A stretch of 13,971 bases of DNA from Dehalococcoidia bacterium (GCA_030638665.1 DAOWEF010000081.1:1-13971), one strand, 5' to 3'. Shown: positions 1-8,167, numbered from the stretch's first letter. Translations and numbers: made by a program. The notes: a model not told the origin generated them from the sequence alone.

Positions 1-1119
1 ATCGGGGGCAAGGAGTCACATGAGTTCATGGTTATCGCTGAGAGCGGCGAGGACGACATTCCCTCCTGCCCCAAATGCGCCTATGCAGCAAATGTGGAGA
101 AGGCGGAAAGCGTGAAGCCCCGCAGCGGTGAGGTGGGGGGAGAGAGCGAAAAGGGCGAAATGCTCGCGATGGAGGAGGTGGCTACCCCGGGCAAGGTAAC
201 CATCGAAGAACTGGCAAACTTCCTCGGCATCCCCGAGAGCCAGACCCTCAAAGCGGTTTTCTACGCCGCCGATGGAGAGATAGTCTTCGTCGCTATCCGA
301 GGCGACCTCGAGGTAAACGAGGTGAAGCTGAAGAACTCCCTCGGCTGCCATGAGCTGCGCCTGGCCACCGAGGAGGAGGTGGAGAAAGCGGGCCTGGTGG
401 CAGGCTCCGCCTCTCCCTTGGGGCTCAGCGGGATCAAGCGGGTTGGAGACCCCTCAATAACCTTAGGGGCGAACCTCGTTGCCGGGGCAAACAAGCCCGA
501 TACCCATATGAAAAATGTCAACTACCCGCGCGATTTCACCATCGACCTGCTGGTAGACATCGCCACCGCTCAGGCAGGCGAGGGCTGCCCCAGGTGCGGC
601 GCACCACTCCTCACCACCCGCGGCATCGAGGTGGGGCATGTCTTTAAACTGGGCAGCTTCTTCAGCGAGCGGATGGGGGTCACCTTCCTCGACCGTGATG
701 GTGTGGCGCGCCCCATCCTCATGGGTTGCTATGGCATCGGCATCGGGCGGCTCCTCGCCGCTACCATCGAGCAGTATCACGATGAAAATGGTATCATCTG
801 GCCCACCCCCATCGCTCCCTATCAGGTTCACCTCTGCCCGCTATCCACGGACAACGAGGAGGTGGCGGCAAGGGCAGAGAGCCTCTATGCCGAGCTTAAG
901 CGCGAGGGACTGGAGGTGCTTTTCGACGACCGTGCAGAATCGCCCGGGGTAAAACTTAACGACGCCGACCTTCTCGGCATGCCCTTAAGAGTAGTCCTCA
1001 GCCCCAGAACCCTGAAGACGGGGAGCGTGGAGGTGAAAATGAGAGGGGAGAAAGAGGTAGCGCTCGTGCCCCTGAAAGGGGTTAGCGGGAAACTCAGGGC
1101 GATGCTCTTTTCGAAATAG
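1..1119 (+). CDS. proS: Prolyl-tRNA synthetase, 3' part (5' end outside window)
   Basis: Class II aminoacyl-tRNA synthetase that charges tRNA-Pro in the cytoplasm. Frame 1 is open from the first base and reads IGGKESHEFMVIAESGED, which matches the interior of bacterial ProRS, so the ATG at 28 is not the start. About 200 N-terminal residues (motifs 1 and 2) lie upstream. The 372 visible residues contain the Cys pair of CPKCAYAAN, then the YbaK-like insertion (editing) domain at about 50-175. That domain includes GSASP at 135-139, which looks like its GXXXP loop. Next come CPRCGAPL and GHVFKLG (about 212-218), and motif 3 GIGIGR ending in Arg250. The C-terminal anticodon-binding domain covers about 270-372. 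The editing domain implies the long bacterial-type ProRS (about 570 aa in E. coli) that clears Ala-tRNA-Pro. The gene ends in TAG 117 bases before nusA, which has its own predicted promoter. Confidence 0.95.
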   Translation: MGGKESHEFMVIAESGEDDIPSCPKCAYAANVEKAESVKPRSGEVGGESEKGEMLAMEEVATPGKVTIEELANFLGIPESQTLKAVFYAADGEIVFVAIRGDLEVNEVKLKNSLGCHELRLATEEEVEKAGLVAGSASPLGLSGIKRVGDPSITLGANLVAGANKPDTHMKNVNYPRDFTIDLLVDIATAQAGEGCPRCGAPLLTTRGIEVGHVFKLGSFFSERMGVTFLDRDGVARPILMGCYGIGIGRLLAATIEQYHDENGIIWPTPIAPYQVHLCPLSTDNEEVAARAESLYAELKREGLEVLFDDRAESPGVKLNDADLLGMPLRVVLSPRTLKTGSVEVKMRGEKEVALVPLKGVSGKLRAMLFSK

Positions 1120-1143
1120 CCTAAAATAACCTCGCTCAGGGGG

Positions 1144-1172
1144 TTGCATAATCACTTTGTTTATGCTATAAT
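1144..1172 (+). promoter_or_regulatory. Extended -10 sigma70-type promoter for the nusA operon
   Basis: TTGCAT (1144-1149; a weak -35, three of six matches) lies 17 bases from a perfect TATAAT (1167-1172). The TATAAT is preceded by TG at 1164-1165, giving the TGn extended -10 form. The predicted transcript start is near 1179, leaving a leader of about 58 bases before the nusA TTG. It sits just after the proS stop, so the downstream operon can be transcribed independently of proS. Prediction is from motif only. Confidence 0.7.
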
Positions 1173-1195
1173 AACAAAACAGAATAGTGAAAAAG

Positions 1196-1220
1196 AAGTG
1201 GGGAGGACCCACTTTTTTAT
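1196..1220 (+). terminator. Intrinsic terminator, possible nusA-leader attenuator
   Basis: AAGTGGG (1196-1202) pairs perfectly with CCCACTT (1208-1214) around the five-base loop GAGGA. The 3' arm runs straight into a T-rich tract (TTTTTTAT to 1220). A-rich sequence 5' of the stem could extend the pairing with the T run. It lies downstream of the predicted start near 1179 and upstream of the nusA SD at 1226-1231. It can therefore end proS read-through and also attenuate the nusA transcript. Confidence 0.75.
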
Positions 1221-1236
1221 TTGATAGGAGGAGAGC

Positions 1237-2688
1237 TTGGCCAAGACGAAGAGCGAATTCATGCTCGCCATTACCCAGCTTGCTGCCGAGAAGAACCTGT
1301 CTCGGGAGATAGTGCTGGATGTGGTGGAGGCTGCCTTAGTTTCCGCTTTCCGTAAAAACAGCTTCGCAGCAAACCAGGAGATCTCGGTGAAGCTCAATCC
1401 CGACACCGGCGAGATAACCGTGTTCGCTGAGAAGACAGTGGTGGAGACGGTAACCGACCCCGGCCGTGAGCTATCGCTGGATGAGGCAAAAAAAATAAAC
1501 AAGCACGCTCAGCTTGATGAAGACCTCAAGGTGGAGGCCACCCCCCAAAATGCCGGGCGGATCGCCGCTCAGACAGCCAAGCAAGTAGTCCTCCAGCGCT
1601 TGCGCGAGGCGGAGCGGGAACTCGTCTTCGAGGAGTTCTCCGATCGCGAGAGTGAGATCGTCACCGGGATTGTGCAGCGAATCGAACCCCGGCAGATCAC
1701 CCTCGACCTGGGAAGGACCGAGGGCGTCCTTCCCGCCTCGGAGCAGGTGCGCACCGAGCATTATCGCATGGGGCAAAGGCTCAAGGTATACTTAGTAGAG
1801 GTGCACCGTACGGGTAGAGGGCCTCAGGTTTTAGTATCGCGTACCCATCGAAACCTGCTGCGTCGCCTCCTCGAGCTAGAGGTACCGGAGATACACAGCG
1901 GCGTCGTAGAGCTCAAAGCCATTGCCCGGGAAGCGGGACATCGGAGCAAGATCGCCGTGGCGGCTCGGCAACAGGGCATCGATCCCATCGGCTCCTGCGT
2001 CGGGCTGCGCGGTATTAGAATCCAAAACATTGTTAACGAACTAAACGGCGAAAGGATCGATATTGTCGAGTGGCATCCCGACCCAGCGACCTTCATCGCC
2101 AATGCCTTGAGCCCCGCTCCGGTGGATAGCGTTGCGGTCAATAGTGAGCAGAAGGTGGCCACTGTAGTGGTGCCCGACCGCCAATTATCCCTCGCCATCG
2201 GCAGAGAGGGACAGAATGCCCGGCTCGCTGCCCGGCTCACCGGATGGCGCATCGATATCAAGAGCGCCTCAGTAGCCGAGGCGGAGGAGGCGGCGCTCGC
2301 CGAACAGCCTCCTCCCCCGGAGGAAGCCGTGGTAGCGGAACCCGAAGTGCTGGTCGAAGTGGAGCAGCCAGAAACCGCGGCTCCTGAGGAGGACGTTGCA
2401 TTGCTCGCTCCTGAGGAACTCGTTCCTGAGATAGAAGCAGAGGAGGCGCTCCCCGTTGAGGAGGCGGCACCGATAGAAGAAACGTTAGTTGCCACGCCAG
2501 CCCCTCAACTTCGCTTTGCCGAGGACATCCTCCCAGCGATAGCACCTAAGCCCAATAAAAAGGCAAAGAAGGGCAAAAAGAACAAGGGCAAGGCGATAGG
2601 AGACGACGAAACCAAAGGCGTGGCCAAACCGAAGGCTCGACGCGCCCCGAAAATCCCTATCGATGAAGAGGAGCTCGAGGAACTGTAA
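1237..2688 (+). CDS. nusA: Transcription termination/antitermination factor NusA with long acidic/lysine-rich tail
   Basis: RNA polymerase-associated elongation factor that modulates pausing, termination and antitermination. TTG at 1237 is chosen because AGGAGG (1226-1231) sits five bases upstream and the protein begins correctly ([12 protein letters not shown]). Of 483 residues, 1-130 form the RNAP-binding N-terminal domain and about 137-203 the S1 domain ([12 protein letters not shown]; ends at [13 protein letters not shown]). KH1 covers about 204-280 ([14 protein letters not shown]) and KH2 about 281-345 ([21 protein letters not shown]). Residues 346-430 are a low-complexity Ala/Glu/Pro tail with very few basic residues. 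They are followed by a Lys-rich patch (about 437-452) and an acidic end (DEEELEEL). The core matches NusA without the E. coli AR repeats, so the disordered extension of about 140 residues is extra. rimP, which commonly precedes nusA, is not present here; proS is the upstream neighbour. Confidence 0.97.
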   Translation: MAKTKSEFMLAITQLAAEKNLSREIVLDVVEAALVSAFRKNSFAANQEISVKLNPDTGEITVFAEKTVVETVTDPGRELSLDEAKKINKHAQLDEDLKVEATPQNAGRIAAQTAKQVVLQRLREAERELVFEEFSDRESEIVTGIVQRIEPRQITLDLGRTEGVLPASEQVRTEHYRMGQRLKVYLVEVHRTGRGPQVLVSRTHRNLLRRLLELEVPEIHSGVVELKAIAREAGHRSKIAVAARQQGIDPIGSCVGLRGIRIQNIVNELNGERIDIVEWHPDPATFIANALSPAPVDSVAVNSEQKVATVVVPDRQLSLAIGREGQNARLAARLTGWRIDIKSASVAEAEEAALAEQPPPPEEAVVAEPEVLVEVEQPETAAPEEDVALLAPEELVPEIEAEEALPVEEAAPIEETLVATPAPQLRFAEDILPAIAPKPNKKAKKGKKNKGKAIGDDETKGVAKPKARRAPKIPIDEEELEEL

Positions 2689-2693
2689 TTAGG

Positions 2694-2996
2694 ATGACCA
2701 CCACATCCCAAAGAATGAAGCATACGCGACCGAAACACGTGCCTGAGCGCACATGTATCGGCTGCCGTGAGATAAGACCGAAGCGGGAGCTTATCCGCAT
2801 TGTGCGCACCGAAAGCGGTGGCGTTGAGATCGACTCGACAGAGAAGAGGTCAGGGCGAGGGGCTTATTTATGTAAAGCAAAAACCTGCTGGGAGGCTGGG
2901 CTGAAAAAGGAGCACCTCGACCGTGCCTTGCGGACGAAGATCGCCGCCGAGGATCGAAGGGGGCTGGCCCAGTACGGGGAGACGCTCCCTGGTTAG
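2694..2996 (+). CDS. rnpM: YlxR/RnpM family RNA-binding protein
   Basis: Small basic RNA-binding protein of the YlxR family (DUF448), normally encoded between nusA and infB. In Bacillus subtilis the family member has been described as an RNase P modulator (RnpM); that is family knowledge, not visible here. The 100 residues show the family signature CIGCREIRPKRELIRIVR (about 21-38) and the GRGAYLC motif (about 56-62), ending in a helical basic stretch (LKKEHLDRALRTK). ATG 2694 starts five bases after the nusA stop and has only a short AGG immediately before it, so its translation probably depends on coupling to nusA. The in-frame ATG at 2715 is an alternative start with no better SD. The ylxQ gene (L7Ae-like) often found next in Firmicutes is absent; infB follows after nine bases. 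Confidence 0.92.
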   Translation: MTTTSQRMKHTRPKHVPERTCIGCREIRPKRELIRIVRTESGGVEIDSTEKRSGRGAYLCKAKTCWEAGLKKEHLDRALRTKIAAEDRRGLAQYGETLPG

Positions 2997-3005
2997 TGGG
3001 GTTAA

Positions 3006-4850
3006 ATGGCGAAAAGAAGACGATATACGGCGAGGCCGGCTCGAAAAAGGCGCAAAGTCGCTAAGGCAGCGCCGTATGAGAATACAACTGTCGCTACCAA
3101 AGCGGAGGGGAAGCAACGCGTCAAGATCCCCTCTTCCCTCACCGTTAAGCAATTCGCCGATCTCATCGAAGTGAGCGCCATAGAGGTGATCAAGCAACTG
3201 ATGAGAAACGGCATCATGGCCAACATTAACCAGGTGATCGACCACGATACGGCAGTGACTGTGGCCTCAGATCTTGGCTATGAGGTGCTGGAGGAGAAAG
3301 GACGAGGGGCGAAAGCCAAAAAGTACCAGCGGTTTCAGGAGGACGATACCAGTGTACAAAAGCCCCGCAGCCCGATAGTTACCATCATGGGGCATGTAGA
3401 TCATGGTAAAACCAGCCTCCTCGATGCCATCCGCGAGACCAACGTGACTGCCACCGAGGTAGGTGAGATCACCCAGCATATCGGCGCCTATCAAGTAGAC
3501 ATCCATGGTCAAAGGATCACCTTCCTCGACACACCAGGGCACGAAGCCTTTACTGCGATGCGGGCGCACGGGGCTCAGGTAACGGATATTGCCATCCTGG
3601 TGGTCGCCGCCGATGATGGGGTAATGCCCCAAACCTTAGAGGCCATCGCCCACGCGCGCGCCGCCGGTGTGCCCATTGTGGTTGCCATCAACAAGGTGGA
3701 TAAGCCAGACGCCAACCTGCAGCGGGTGAAGCAGCAGCTTGCCGATCATGAGCTGCTTATTGAGGAGTGGGGAGGCGATGTGGTTTCCATCGCAGTCTCG
3801 GCAAAAAAGAGGGAGGGGATCTCAGATCTCCTGGAAAACCTGCTCATCGTGGCCGAACTAGAGGAACTTAAAGCAAACCCGGAGCGCCACGCCGTGGGCG
3901 TGGTTATCGAGGCCAAGCTGGATAAGACCAAGGGCCCGCTGGCCACTGTTCTCATCCAGACGGGCACGCTGAAGGTGGGCGATCCCTTCACTGTAGGCGA
4001 TACCTGGGGCAAGGTAAAGGCAATGTTCAACGACAAGGGTAAGCACCTCAGAAAGGCGGAGCCGGCGAGCCCGGTGGAGATCCTGGGGATGGAGAGCGTG
4101 CCCCAGGCTGGCGATACCCTCACCGTAACCGCCAACGAAAAGGAGGCGCGCACCCAGGCCCAAAAGCGCCAGGAGGAGAAAAGGCTTGCCTTGACCACCA
4201 CTAGACCCCTTAGCTTGAGTAACTTCTTCTCTCAAATTCGTGATGGGGTTGTGAAGGAGCTTAGTATCATCTTGAAGACCGATGTTCAGGGGAGCATCGA
4301 ACCGATAAAAACCTCACTGGAGCGCCTGAACACCGACGAGGTTAAGGTGAATATCCTCCACTCTGACAGCGGAAGTATCACCGAGAGCGACGTGCTCCTT
4401 GCCCTTGCCTCTAAAGGAATCATTCTCGGGTTTAACACCCGCCCCGAGCCTGGGGCCAGACAGCTTGCTGACAGCGAGGGGGTAGACATCCGCCAGTATG
4501 CGGTGATCTATAACCTGGTGGACGATGTGGAGAAGGCGATGAAAGGGATACTGGAGCCAACCTACATCGAGGTGGTGGAAGGGCACGCTGAGGTGCGCGT
4601 CATCTTTTCCGCCCGAGGGAGCAAGGTGGCTGGGGTATATGTCACCGATGGCACAATAACCAGAGGGGCGCTGGCCAGGATCATGCGCCAGGGTGAGACG
4701 ATATTTGAATCCAGCGTCAGCAGTCTGAAGCGGTTTAAGGATGATGTCAAAGAGGTCGCCAGCGGCTTTGAGTGCGGGGTGGGCATAGAGGGATACAGCG
4801 ACCTTGAGGTCGGCGACATCGTCGAGCTATACAGAACGGAAAGGGCATAA
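3006..4850 (+). CDS. infB: Translation initiation factor IF-2 (short form)
   Basis: GTPase that brings fMet-tRNA to the 30S subunit and promotes subunit joining. The 614-residue protein starts with a very basic tail ([20 protein letters not shown]), followed by one IF2_N domain (about 41-95, [20 protein letters not shown]). The G domain has P-loop GHVDHGKT (129-136), switch [10 protein letters not shown] (175-182), NKVDK (229-233) and a SAKK motif. Domains II-III follow, and the fMet-tRNA-binding C-terminal domain covers roughly the last 90 residues (ending [17 protein letters not shown]). It lacks the long N-terminal region of E. coli IF2 (890 aa). ATG 3006 is preceded by a short GTGGGG at 2996-3001. 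It lies in the nusA-truB operon, nine bases after rnpM and three before rbfA. Confidence 0.98.
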   Translation: MAKRRRYTARPARKRRKVAKAAPYENTTVATKAEGKQRVKIPSSLTVKQFADLIEVSAIEVIKQLMRNGIMANINQVIDHDTAVTVASDLGYEVLEEKGRGAKAKKYQRFQEDDTSVQKPRSPIVTIMGHVDHGKTSLLDAIRETNVTATEVGEITQHIGAYQVDIHGQRITFLDTPGHEAFTAMRAHGAQVTDIAILVVAADDGVMPQTLEAIAHARAAGVPIVVAINKVDKPDANLQRVKQQLADHELLIEEWGGDVVSIAVSAKKREGISDLLENLLIVAELEELKANPERHAVGVVIEAKLDKTKGPLATVLIQTGTLKVGDPFTVGDTWGKVKAMFNDKGKHLRKAEPASPVEILGMESVPQAGDTLTVTANEKEARTQAQKRQEEKRLALTTTRPLSLSNFFSQIRDGVVKELSIILKTDVQGSIEPIKTSLERLNTDEVKVNILHSDSGSITESDVLLALASKGIILGFNTRPEPGARQLADSEGVDIRQYAVIYNLVDDVEKAMKGILEPTYIEVVEGHAEVRVIFSARGSKVAGVYVTDGTITRGALARIMRQGETIFESSVSSLKRFKDDVKEVASGFECGVGIEGYSDLEVGDIVELYRTERA

Positions 4851-4853
4851 GGG

Positions 4854-5219
4854 ATGAGCAGGCGCACCGAGCGGCTTAACGACCTGATCCGAGAGGAGAT
4901 AAGCGAACTGCTTCGCCGCCAAATTAAGGACCCGAGACTTGGCTGCTTTCTAACGGTGACCCGGGTAGATACCTCCCCGGACCTGAGATTTGCCAAGGTT
5001 TTTATCAGCATCATGGGCAGCGATGAGGAGAAGAATAAGGCGATGGATGGTTTGGCCTCGGCCTCAGGCTTCCTCTACAGGGAGCTCAGGGGACGCCTCT
5101 CATTGCACCGCACGCCCCAGCTGGTCTTTCATAAGGATGATTCCATCGAACGGGGCGCTCAGGTACTTCATCTGATGAAAGAGGTCACCAGTCACGAAGA
5201 AACTGATGTTGAGCATTAA
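4854..5219 (+). CDS. rbfA: Ribosome-binding factor A
   Basis: Single KH-like domain protein that binds the immature 30S subunit and is needed for late 16S rRNA maturation and cold adaptation. The 121 residues open with the canonical SRRTERLNDLIREEISELL and contain IKDPRLGCFLTVTRVDTSPDLRFAKVFIS (split here as IKDPRLGCFLTVTRV and DTSPDLRFAKVFIS) in the central sheet. They end with the diagnostic RTPQLVFHKDDSIERG (about 87-102). The length is normal for the family. ATG 4854 is three bases after the infB stop, with a GGG-type SD in the end of infB. The 3' end overlaps the truB start by 14 bases, so the two are probably translationally coupled. Confidence 0.95.
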   Translation: MSRRTERLNDLIREEISELLRRQIKDPRLGCFLTVTRVDTSPDLRFAKVFISIMGSDEEKNKAMDGLASASGFLYRELRGRLSLHRTPQLVFHKDDSIERGAQVLHLMKEVTSHEETDVEH

Positions 5220-6102
5220 CGGCATCCTCAACATCAATAAGCCCGCCGGGAAAACCTCCCTAGAGATTGTCGATCTGGTGAGGCGCTGGAGCAGGCAGCG
5301 ACACATCGGGCACGCTGGCACCCTAGACCCAGGAGCCACAGGTGTATTACCTATTTGCCTGGGGCAAGCAGCAAGGGTGAGCCCCTTTATCGTGGCGGCT
5401 CATAAAACCTATAGGGCTGAGATCGAGCTGGGCGTAGCCACCGATACCTATGATGCGGAGGGGAAGGTGACCCAACGTGTTGACCCTTCCCACATTACCA
5501 AAGAGCAGGTGGAGGGGGTGTTTCCCTCCCTTAGGGGCACTATCCTTCAGAAGCCCCCGATGTATAGCGCCCTGAAGCACCAAGGGGAACGCCTCTATAA
5601 GCTCGCCCGCGCCGGCATCACGGTAGAAAGGGAAGACAGAAAGGCTGAGGTCTTTCGTCTGGAACTCCTCCAGTGGCAGCCTCCCTTTTTCACTATCGAG
5701 GTGGAGTGTGGCAAGGGAACCTACATTCGCTCCCTGGCTCACGATCTTGGCCAGTCCCTCGGCTGTGGCGCCCACATCAGCAGATTGGTCCGCCTGAGGT
5801 GCGGACCCTTCGATATCGACGATAGTCTCACCCTTCCCCATCTTGAGGATTCCTTCCATCATAACTACTGGCAGGACTTCCTTTACCCCATGGATGTGGT
5901 GCTGGAGCACTGGATCGCCGCTATCGTGGGCAAAGAAAAGGAGCACGCTATTAGCAACGGTCGCCCGCTGGAACTAGACAATGGTAACGACAAGGGGTAT
6001 TGCCGCGCCTACTCCCTTGACGGGCGCTTCCTCGCTGTGCTTCGCTTCCTGCCGGAGAATGGCCTGTGGCAGCCGGAAAAGGTATTCTCTGGTGAGCAAT
6101 GA
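5206..6102 (+). CDS. truB: tRNA pseudouridine(55) synthase
   Basis: Converts U55 in the T-loop of elongator tRNAs to pseudouridine. The 298-residue protein has the TruB catalytic motif HAGTLDPGATGVLPICLG with catalytic Asp41. It also has the MYSALKHQGERLYKLAR segment (about 119-135) and CGKGTYIRSLAHDLG (168-182). The C-terminal 50-60 residues (from about 240, GKEKEHAISNGRPLE) look like the PUA-type RNA-binding domain. ATG 5206 overlaps the end of rbfA by 14 bases; TTG 5209 is an in-frame alternative. This is the last gene of the nusA operon. No clear intrinsic terminator follows, and an independent promoter for the next gene begins 24 bases later. Confidence 0.97.
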   Translation: MLSINGILNINKPAGKTSLEIVDLVRRWSRQRHIGHAGTLDPGATGVLPICLGQAARVSPFIVAAHKTYRAEIELGVATDTYDAEGKVTQRVDPSHITKEQVEGVFPSLRGTILQKPPMYSALKHQGERLYKLARAGITVEREDRKAEVFRLELLQWQPPFFTIEVECGKGTYIRSLAHDLGQSLGCGAHISRLVRLRCGPFDIDDSLTLPHLEDSFHHNYWQDFLYPMDVVLEHWIAAIVGKEKEHAISNGRPLELDNGNDKGYCRAYSLDGRFLAVLRFLPENGLWQPEKVFSGEQ

Positions 6103-6125
6103 TAGAAGTTAGCTTTAAAAAAGAC

Positions 6126-6154
6126 TTGACACATAGCTAGATAGCAGTTATAGT
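6126..6154 (+). promoter_or_regulatory. Near-consensus sigma70-type promoter for the DUF5679 gene
   Basis: A perfect -35 TTGACA (6126-6131) is separated by exactly 17 bases from TATAGT (6149-6154), five of six matches to the -10 consensus. The predicted start near 6161 gives a leader of about 22 bases carrying a perfect AAAGGAGGTGAT SD (6167-6178). It is the strongest-looking complete promoter inside the window, and it drives only a 46-codon gene. Confidence 0.8.
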
Positions 6155-6182
6155 GCAACAGGATTGAAAGGAGGTGATACGG

Positions 6183-6323
6183 ATGCAGGCATACTGCTTT
6201 AAATGTAGGGCGAAACGGGAGATCAAGGATCCCCAGAAGGTTACCTTAAAGAACGGCAGGCCGGCAACCCGCGGAGTCTGCCCGTCATGCGGGACAAAGG
6301 TGTTCCGCATTGGCAAGTCCTAA
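6183..6323 (+). CDS. Zinc-ribbon mini-protein, DUF5679-like
   Basis: A 46-residue protein beginning MQAYCFKCRAKREIKD and ending TKVFRIGKS. Two CxxC pairs (Cys5/Cys8 and Cys33/Cys36) should bind one zinc in a rubredoxin-like ribbon. The central basic segment TLKNGRPATRGVCPSCG matches my memory of the DUF5679 family found in Chloroflexota and Archaea; its function is unknown. The gene is clearly real. It has a consensus-like promoter, an uninterrupted full-length SD (GGAGG 6170-6174, eight bases before ATG 6183), and a composition typical of small ribbon proteins. High expression is therefore expected. The fold and basic residues would suit nucleic-acid or ribosome binding, but that is inference. 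It lies between truB and a converging PHP gene. Confidence 0.88.
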   Translation: MQAYCFKCRAKREIKDPQKVTLKNGRPATRGVCPSCGTKVFRIGKS

Positions 6324-6377
6324 TCGATGCCTCACCGCCAGGTCGCAATGGGGCGGAGCAAGGGCGCGGTGTCATGT

Positions 6378-7043
6378 TCAGCCTATTTGTGGTAGTTTTG
6401 CCAAGAGGGCTTGAACATTGGTAATCAGGATTTCATCGCTCTCTTTTTCGTCCAAGCCAGCCCCTCGGGCAACTTGGCGGGCTAAAGGTGGGGTGAGCAG
6501 TTCCGTCTCATCGTGGGCATCTGAGTTGAGAAGGAGTTTGGCTCCCGCAAGCCGAGCCATTTGAGCGATGTGACCATTGGTGAGCGAGTGACCTCTTCGG
6601 GCACTGACCTCGAGGAAGATGCCCGCAGTGGCGGCTAGTTCAGCCTCCTCAAGAGTGATGAGTCCGGGGTGTGCCAGAATATCAACATAAGGGCACTGAA
6701 GCGCTGCTTTATTAGTGCCCTTCTCTACGGGTTCGATGGTGGATTCGCCGTGCACCACCACCAGCCAAGCCCCCAGCTCTTTGGCCCGCCTTGCGGCCTC
6801 GCCGATTGCCCGGGGAGGGAGGTGGGTAAGCTCTATGCCGGGGATGGCGCGAATCGGCCAGTGTGCTCGCGCCAGGGCACAATCTGCGGCGATTTCCACG
6901 ATTACCCGCTCAAGATAGCCAACCCCGACATGGTCGGTGACGGCGATGGCGTGGTAATCCTGTTCAAGGGCTCGGCGGATTAGTTCCAAAGGTGATAAGG
7001 CACCATCGCTAAGTGAGGTATGGGTGTGAAAATCGTATATCAA
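6378..7043 (-). CDS. PHP-domain phosphoesterase (histidinol-phosphatase-like TIM-barrel)
   Basis: Metal-dependent phosphoesterase of the PHP superfamily, probably cytoplasmic, substrate unknown. The 221 residues hold a complete set of PHP metal ligands: HTHTSLSDG (His6, His8, Asp13), VTDHVG (Asp37-His38), PGIEL (Glu71), HGES (His98), AHPG (His125) and NSDAH (Asp175, His177). It is a stand-alone PHP domain of normal length with no polymerase or helical fusion. The start is TTG 7043 with GGAGGTG (7048-7054) four bases upstream on this strand. It is divergent from ino1 (40 bases between the starts) and converges on the DUF5679 gene. Possible substrates are sugar or inositol phosphates, given its neighbour ino1. 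Histidinol phosphatase is possible, but no his genes are nearby. Confidence 0.88.
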   Translation of the reverse strand: MIYDFHTHTSLSDGALSPLELIRRALEQDYHAIAVTDHVGVGYLERVIVEIAADCALARAHWPIRAIPGIELTHLPPRAIGEAARRAKELGAWLVVVHGESTIEPVEKGTNKAALQCPYVDILAHPGLITLEEAELAATAGIFLEVSARRGHSLTNGHIAQMARLAGAKLLLNSDAHDETELLTPPLARQVARGAGLDEKESDEILITNVQALLAKLPQIG

Positions 7044-7062
7044 GATTCACCTCCAAAGAGCT

Positions 7063-7091
7063 ATTATAGGATAGGAGATAGATTTGGGCAA
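7063..7091 (-). promoter_or_regulatory. Promoter for the minus-strand PHP gene, overlapping the ino1 start
   Basis: On the minus strand, TTGCCC (7091-7086; four of six -35 matches) lies 17 bases from a perfect TATAAT (7068-7063). The predicted start near 7056 leaves a short leader of about 13 bases carrying the GGAGGTG SD. The -35 covers the first codons of ino1, and the region reads CTATTATAG on the plus strand, so a -10-like hexamer (TATTAT) exists in both orientations. Confidence 0.5.
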
Positions 7092-8160
7092 GATAAATGT
7101 GGCCATAATTGGCGTGGGGAATTGCGCCTCCTCGCTGGTGCAAGGCGTTCACTACTATCGTAACGCAGTAGAGAATGAGCCCGTCCCCGGGCTGATGCAT
7201 GTTAACCTGGGGGGCTATCATATCCACGACATCAACTTTGTCGCCGCCTTCGATATCGCCAAGAATAAGGTGGGTAAGGATATCGCCAGTGCGATATATG
7301 CCCCGCTGAATAATACCTTCAAATTCTGCCAGGTGCCCCGCACTGGGGTGAAAGTGTCCCGGGGGATGACCCATGATGGTCTGGGCAAATACCTCTCCCA
7401 GGTGATCACCAAAGCCCCGGGCTCCACCGAAAACATCGTTGAGATCCTTCAAAAAAGCCGCACCGACGTGGTGGTCAACTTCCTCCCCGTAGGAAGTGAA
7501 GAGGCCACGAAATGGTATATCGAGCAGGTGCTGACTGCAGGTTGTGGCTTTGTGAATTGCATTCCGGTGTTCATCGCCAGGGAGAAATACTGGCAGAACA
7601 GGTTCAGTGAGCGGGGACTGCCGATAATCGGCGACGATATAAAGAGCCAGGTGGGGGCCACCATCACCCACCGTGTGCTCACCAACCTCTTTCGCGACCG
7701 TGGTGTCAAACTGGAGCGAACCTATCAGCTGAACTTCGGCGGCAATACTGATTTTCTTAATATGCTGGAGCGTGAGCGGCTGGAGTCAAAGAGGATCTCC
7801 AAAACCGAGGCGGTAACCTCGCAACTGGACTTTAAAATCGAGCCGGATAATATTCACGTAGGACCAAGCGACTATGTTCCTTGGCTCGGCGACCGAAAAT
7901 TTTGTCACCTCCGCATGGAGGGGCGCACCTTCGGCGATGTCCCCCTCAATATTGAGGTAAAGCTTGAGGTATGGGACAGCCCCAACTCAGCAGGGGTGGT
8001 GGTAGACGCCATCCGGTGCTGCAAGCTGGCGATAGACCGCGGCATCGGCGGGTCACTTATCGGGCCATCTGCCTATTTTATGAAATCGCCCCCGGCTCAA
8101 TATACGGACGATGAAGCCAGAAGGATGGCGGAGGAGTTCATCGCCGGAGATGGCAAGTGA
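7084..8160 (+). CDS. ino1: Inositol-1-phosphate synthase (Ino1/MIPS, short prokaryotic type)
   Basis: NAD-dependent isomerase that turns D-glucose 6-phosphate into 1L-myo-inositol 1-phosphate, the entry point to all inositol compounds. The 358 residues begin with a Rossmann motif ([16 protein letters not shown], about 6-21). They carry the MIPS signature [15 protein letters not shown] (183-197) and [17 protein letters not shown] (217-233) followed by ESKRISKT. The short length resembles actinobacterial and archaeal enzymes rather than the eukaryotic enzyme of about 530 aa. TTG 7084 is preceded by AGGAG with correct spacing and gives the right N-terminus. Next on the same strand come a PHP phosphoesterase, a PimA-like glycosyltransferase and a CDP-alcohol phosphatidyltransferase. 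This points to inositol phospholipid rather than a soluble osmolyte as the main end product, though mycothiol-like or di-inositol-phosphate use cannot be excluded. Confidence 0.95.
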   Translation: MGKINVAIIGVGNCASSLVQGVHYYRNAVENEPVPGLMHVNLGGYHIHDINFVAAFDIAKNKVGKDIASAIYAPLNNTFKFCQVPRTGVKVSRGMTHDGLGKYLSQVITKAPGSTENIVEILQKSRTDVVVNFLPVGSEEATKWYIEQVLTAGCGFVNCIPVFIAREKYWQNRFSERGLPIIGDDIKSQVGATITHRVLTNLFRDRGVKLERTYQLNFGGNTDFLNMLERERLESKRISKTEAVTSQLDFKIEPDNIHVGPSDYVPWLGDRKFCHLRMEGRTFGDVPLNIEVKLEVWDSPNSAGVVVDAIRCCKLAIDRGIGGSLIGPSAYFMKSPPAQYTDDEARRMAEEFIAGDGK

Positions 8161-8167
8161 TCCGCCA

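Noticed and set aside
28..1119. ProRS beginning at ATG 28
   Set aside because: The frame is open and ProRS-like from base 1 (IGGKESHEF); the true start lies upstream of the window.
1824..2495. 223-codon minus-strand frame opposite nusA
   Set aside because: Low-complexity Ser/Ala product complementary to the repetitive acidic tail of nusA; no SD and no family resemblance.
5347..5946. 199-codon minus-strand frame opposite truB
   Set aside because: It lies wholly inside a certain gene, and its protein resembles no family I know.
6324..6377. Intrinsic terminator between the DUF5679 gene and the PHP gene
   Set aside because: Only short alternative stems (CCGCC/GGCGG and CACCGC/GCGGTG) with no T tract on either strand; not convincing.
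7009..7671. 220-codon minus-strand frame opposite ino1
   Set aside because: Shadow of ino1; the genuine minus-strand gene here is the PHP gene ending at 6378.
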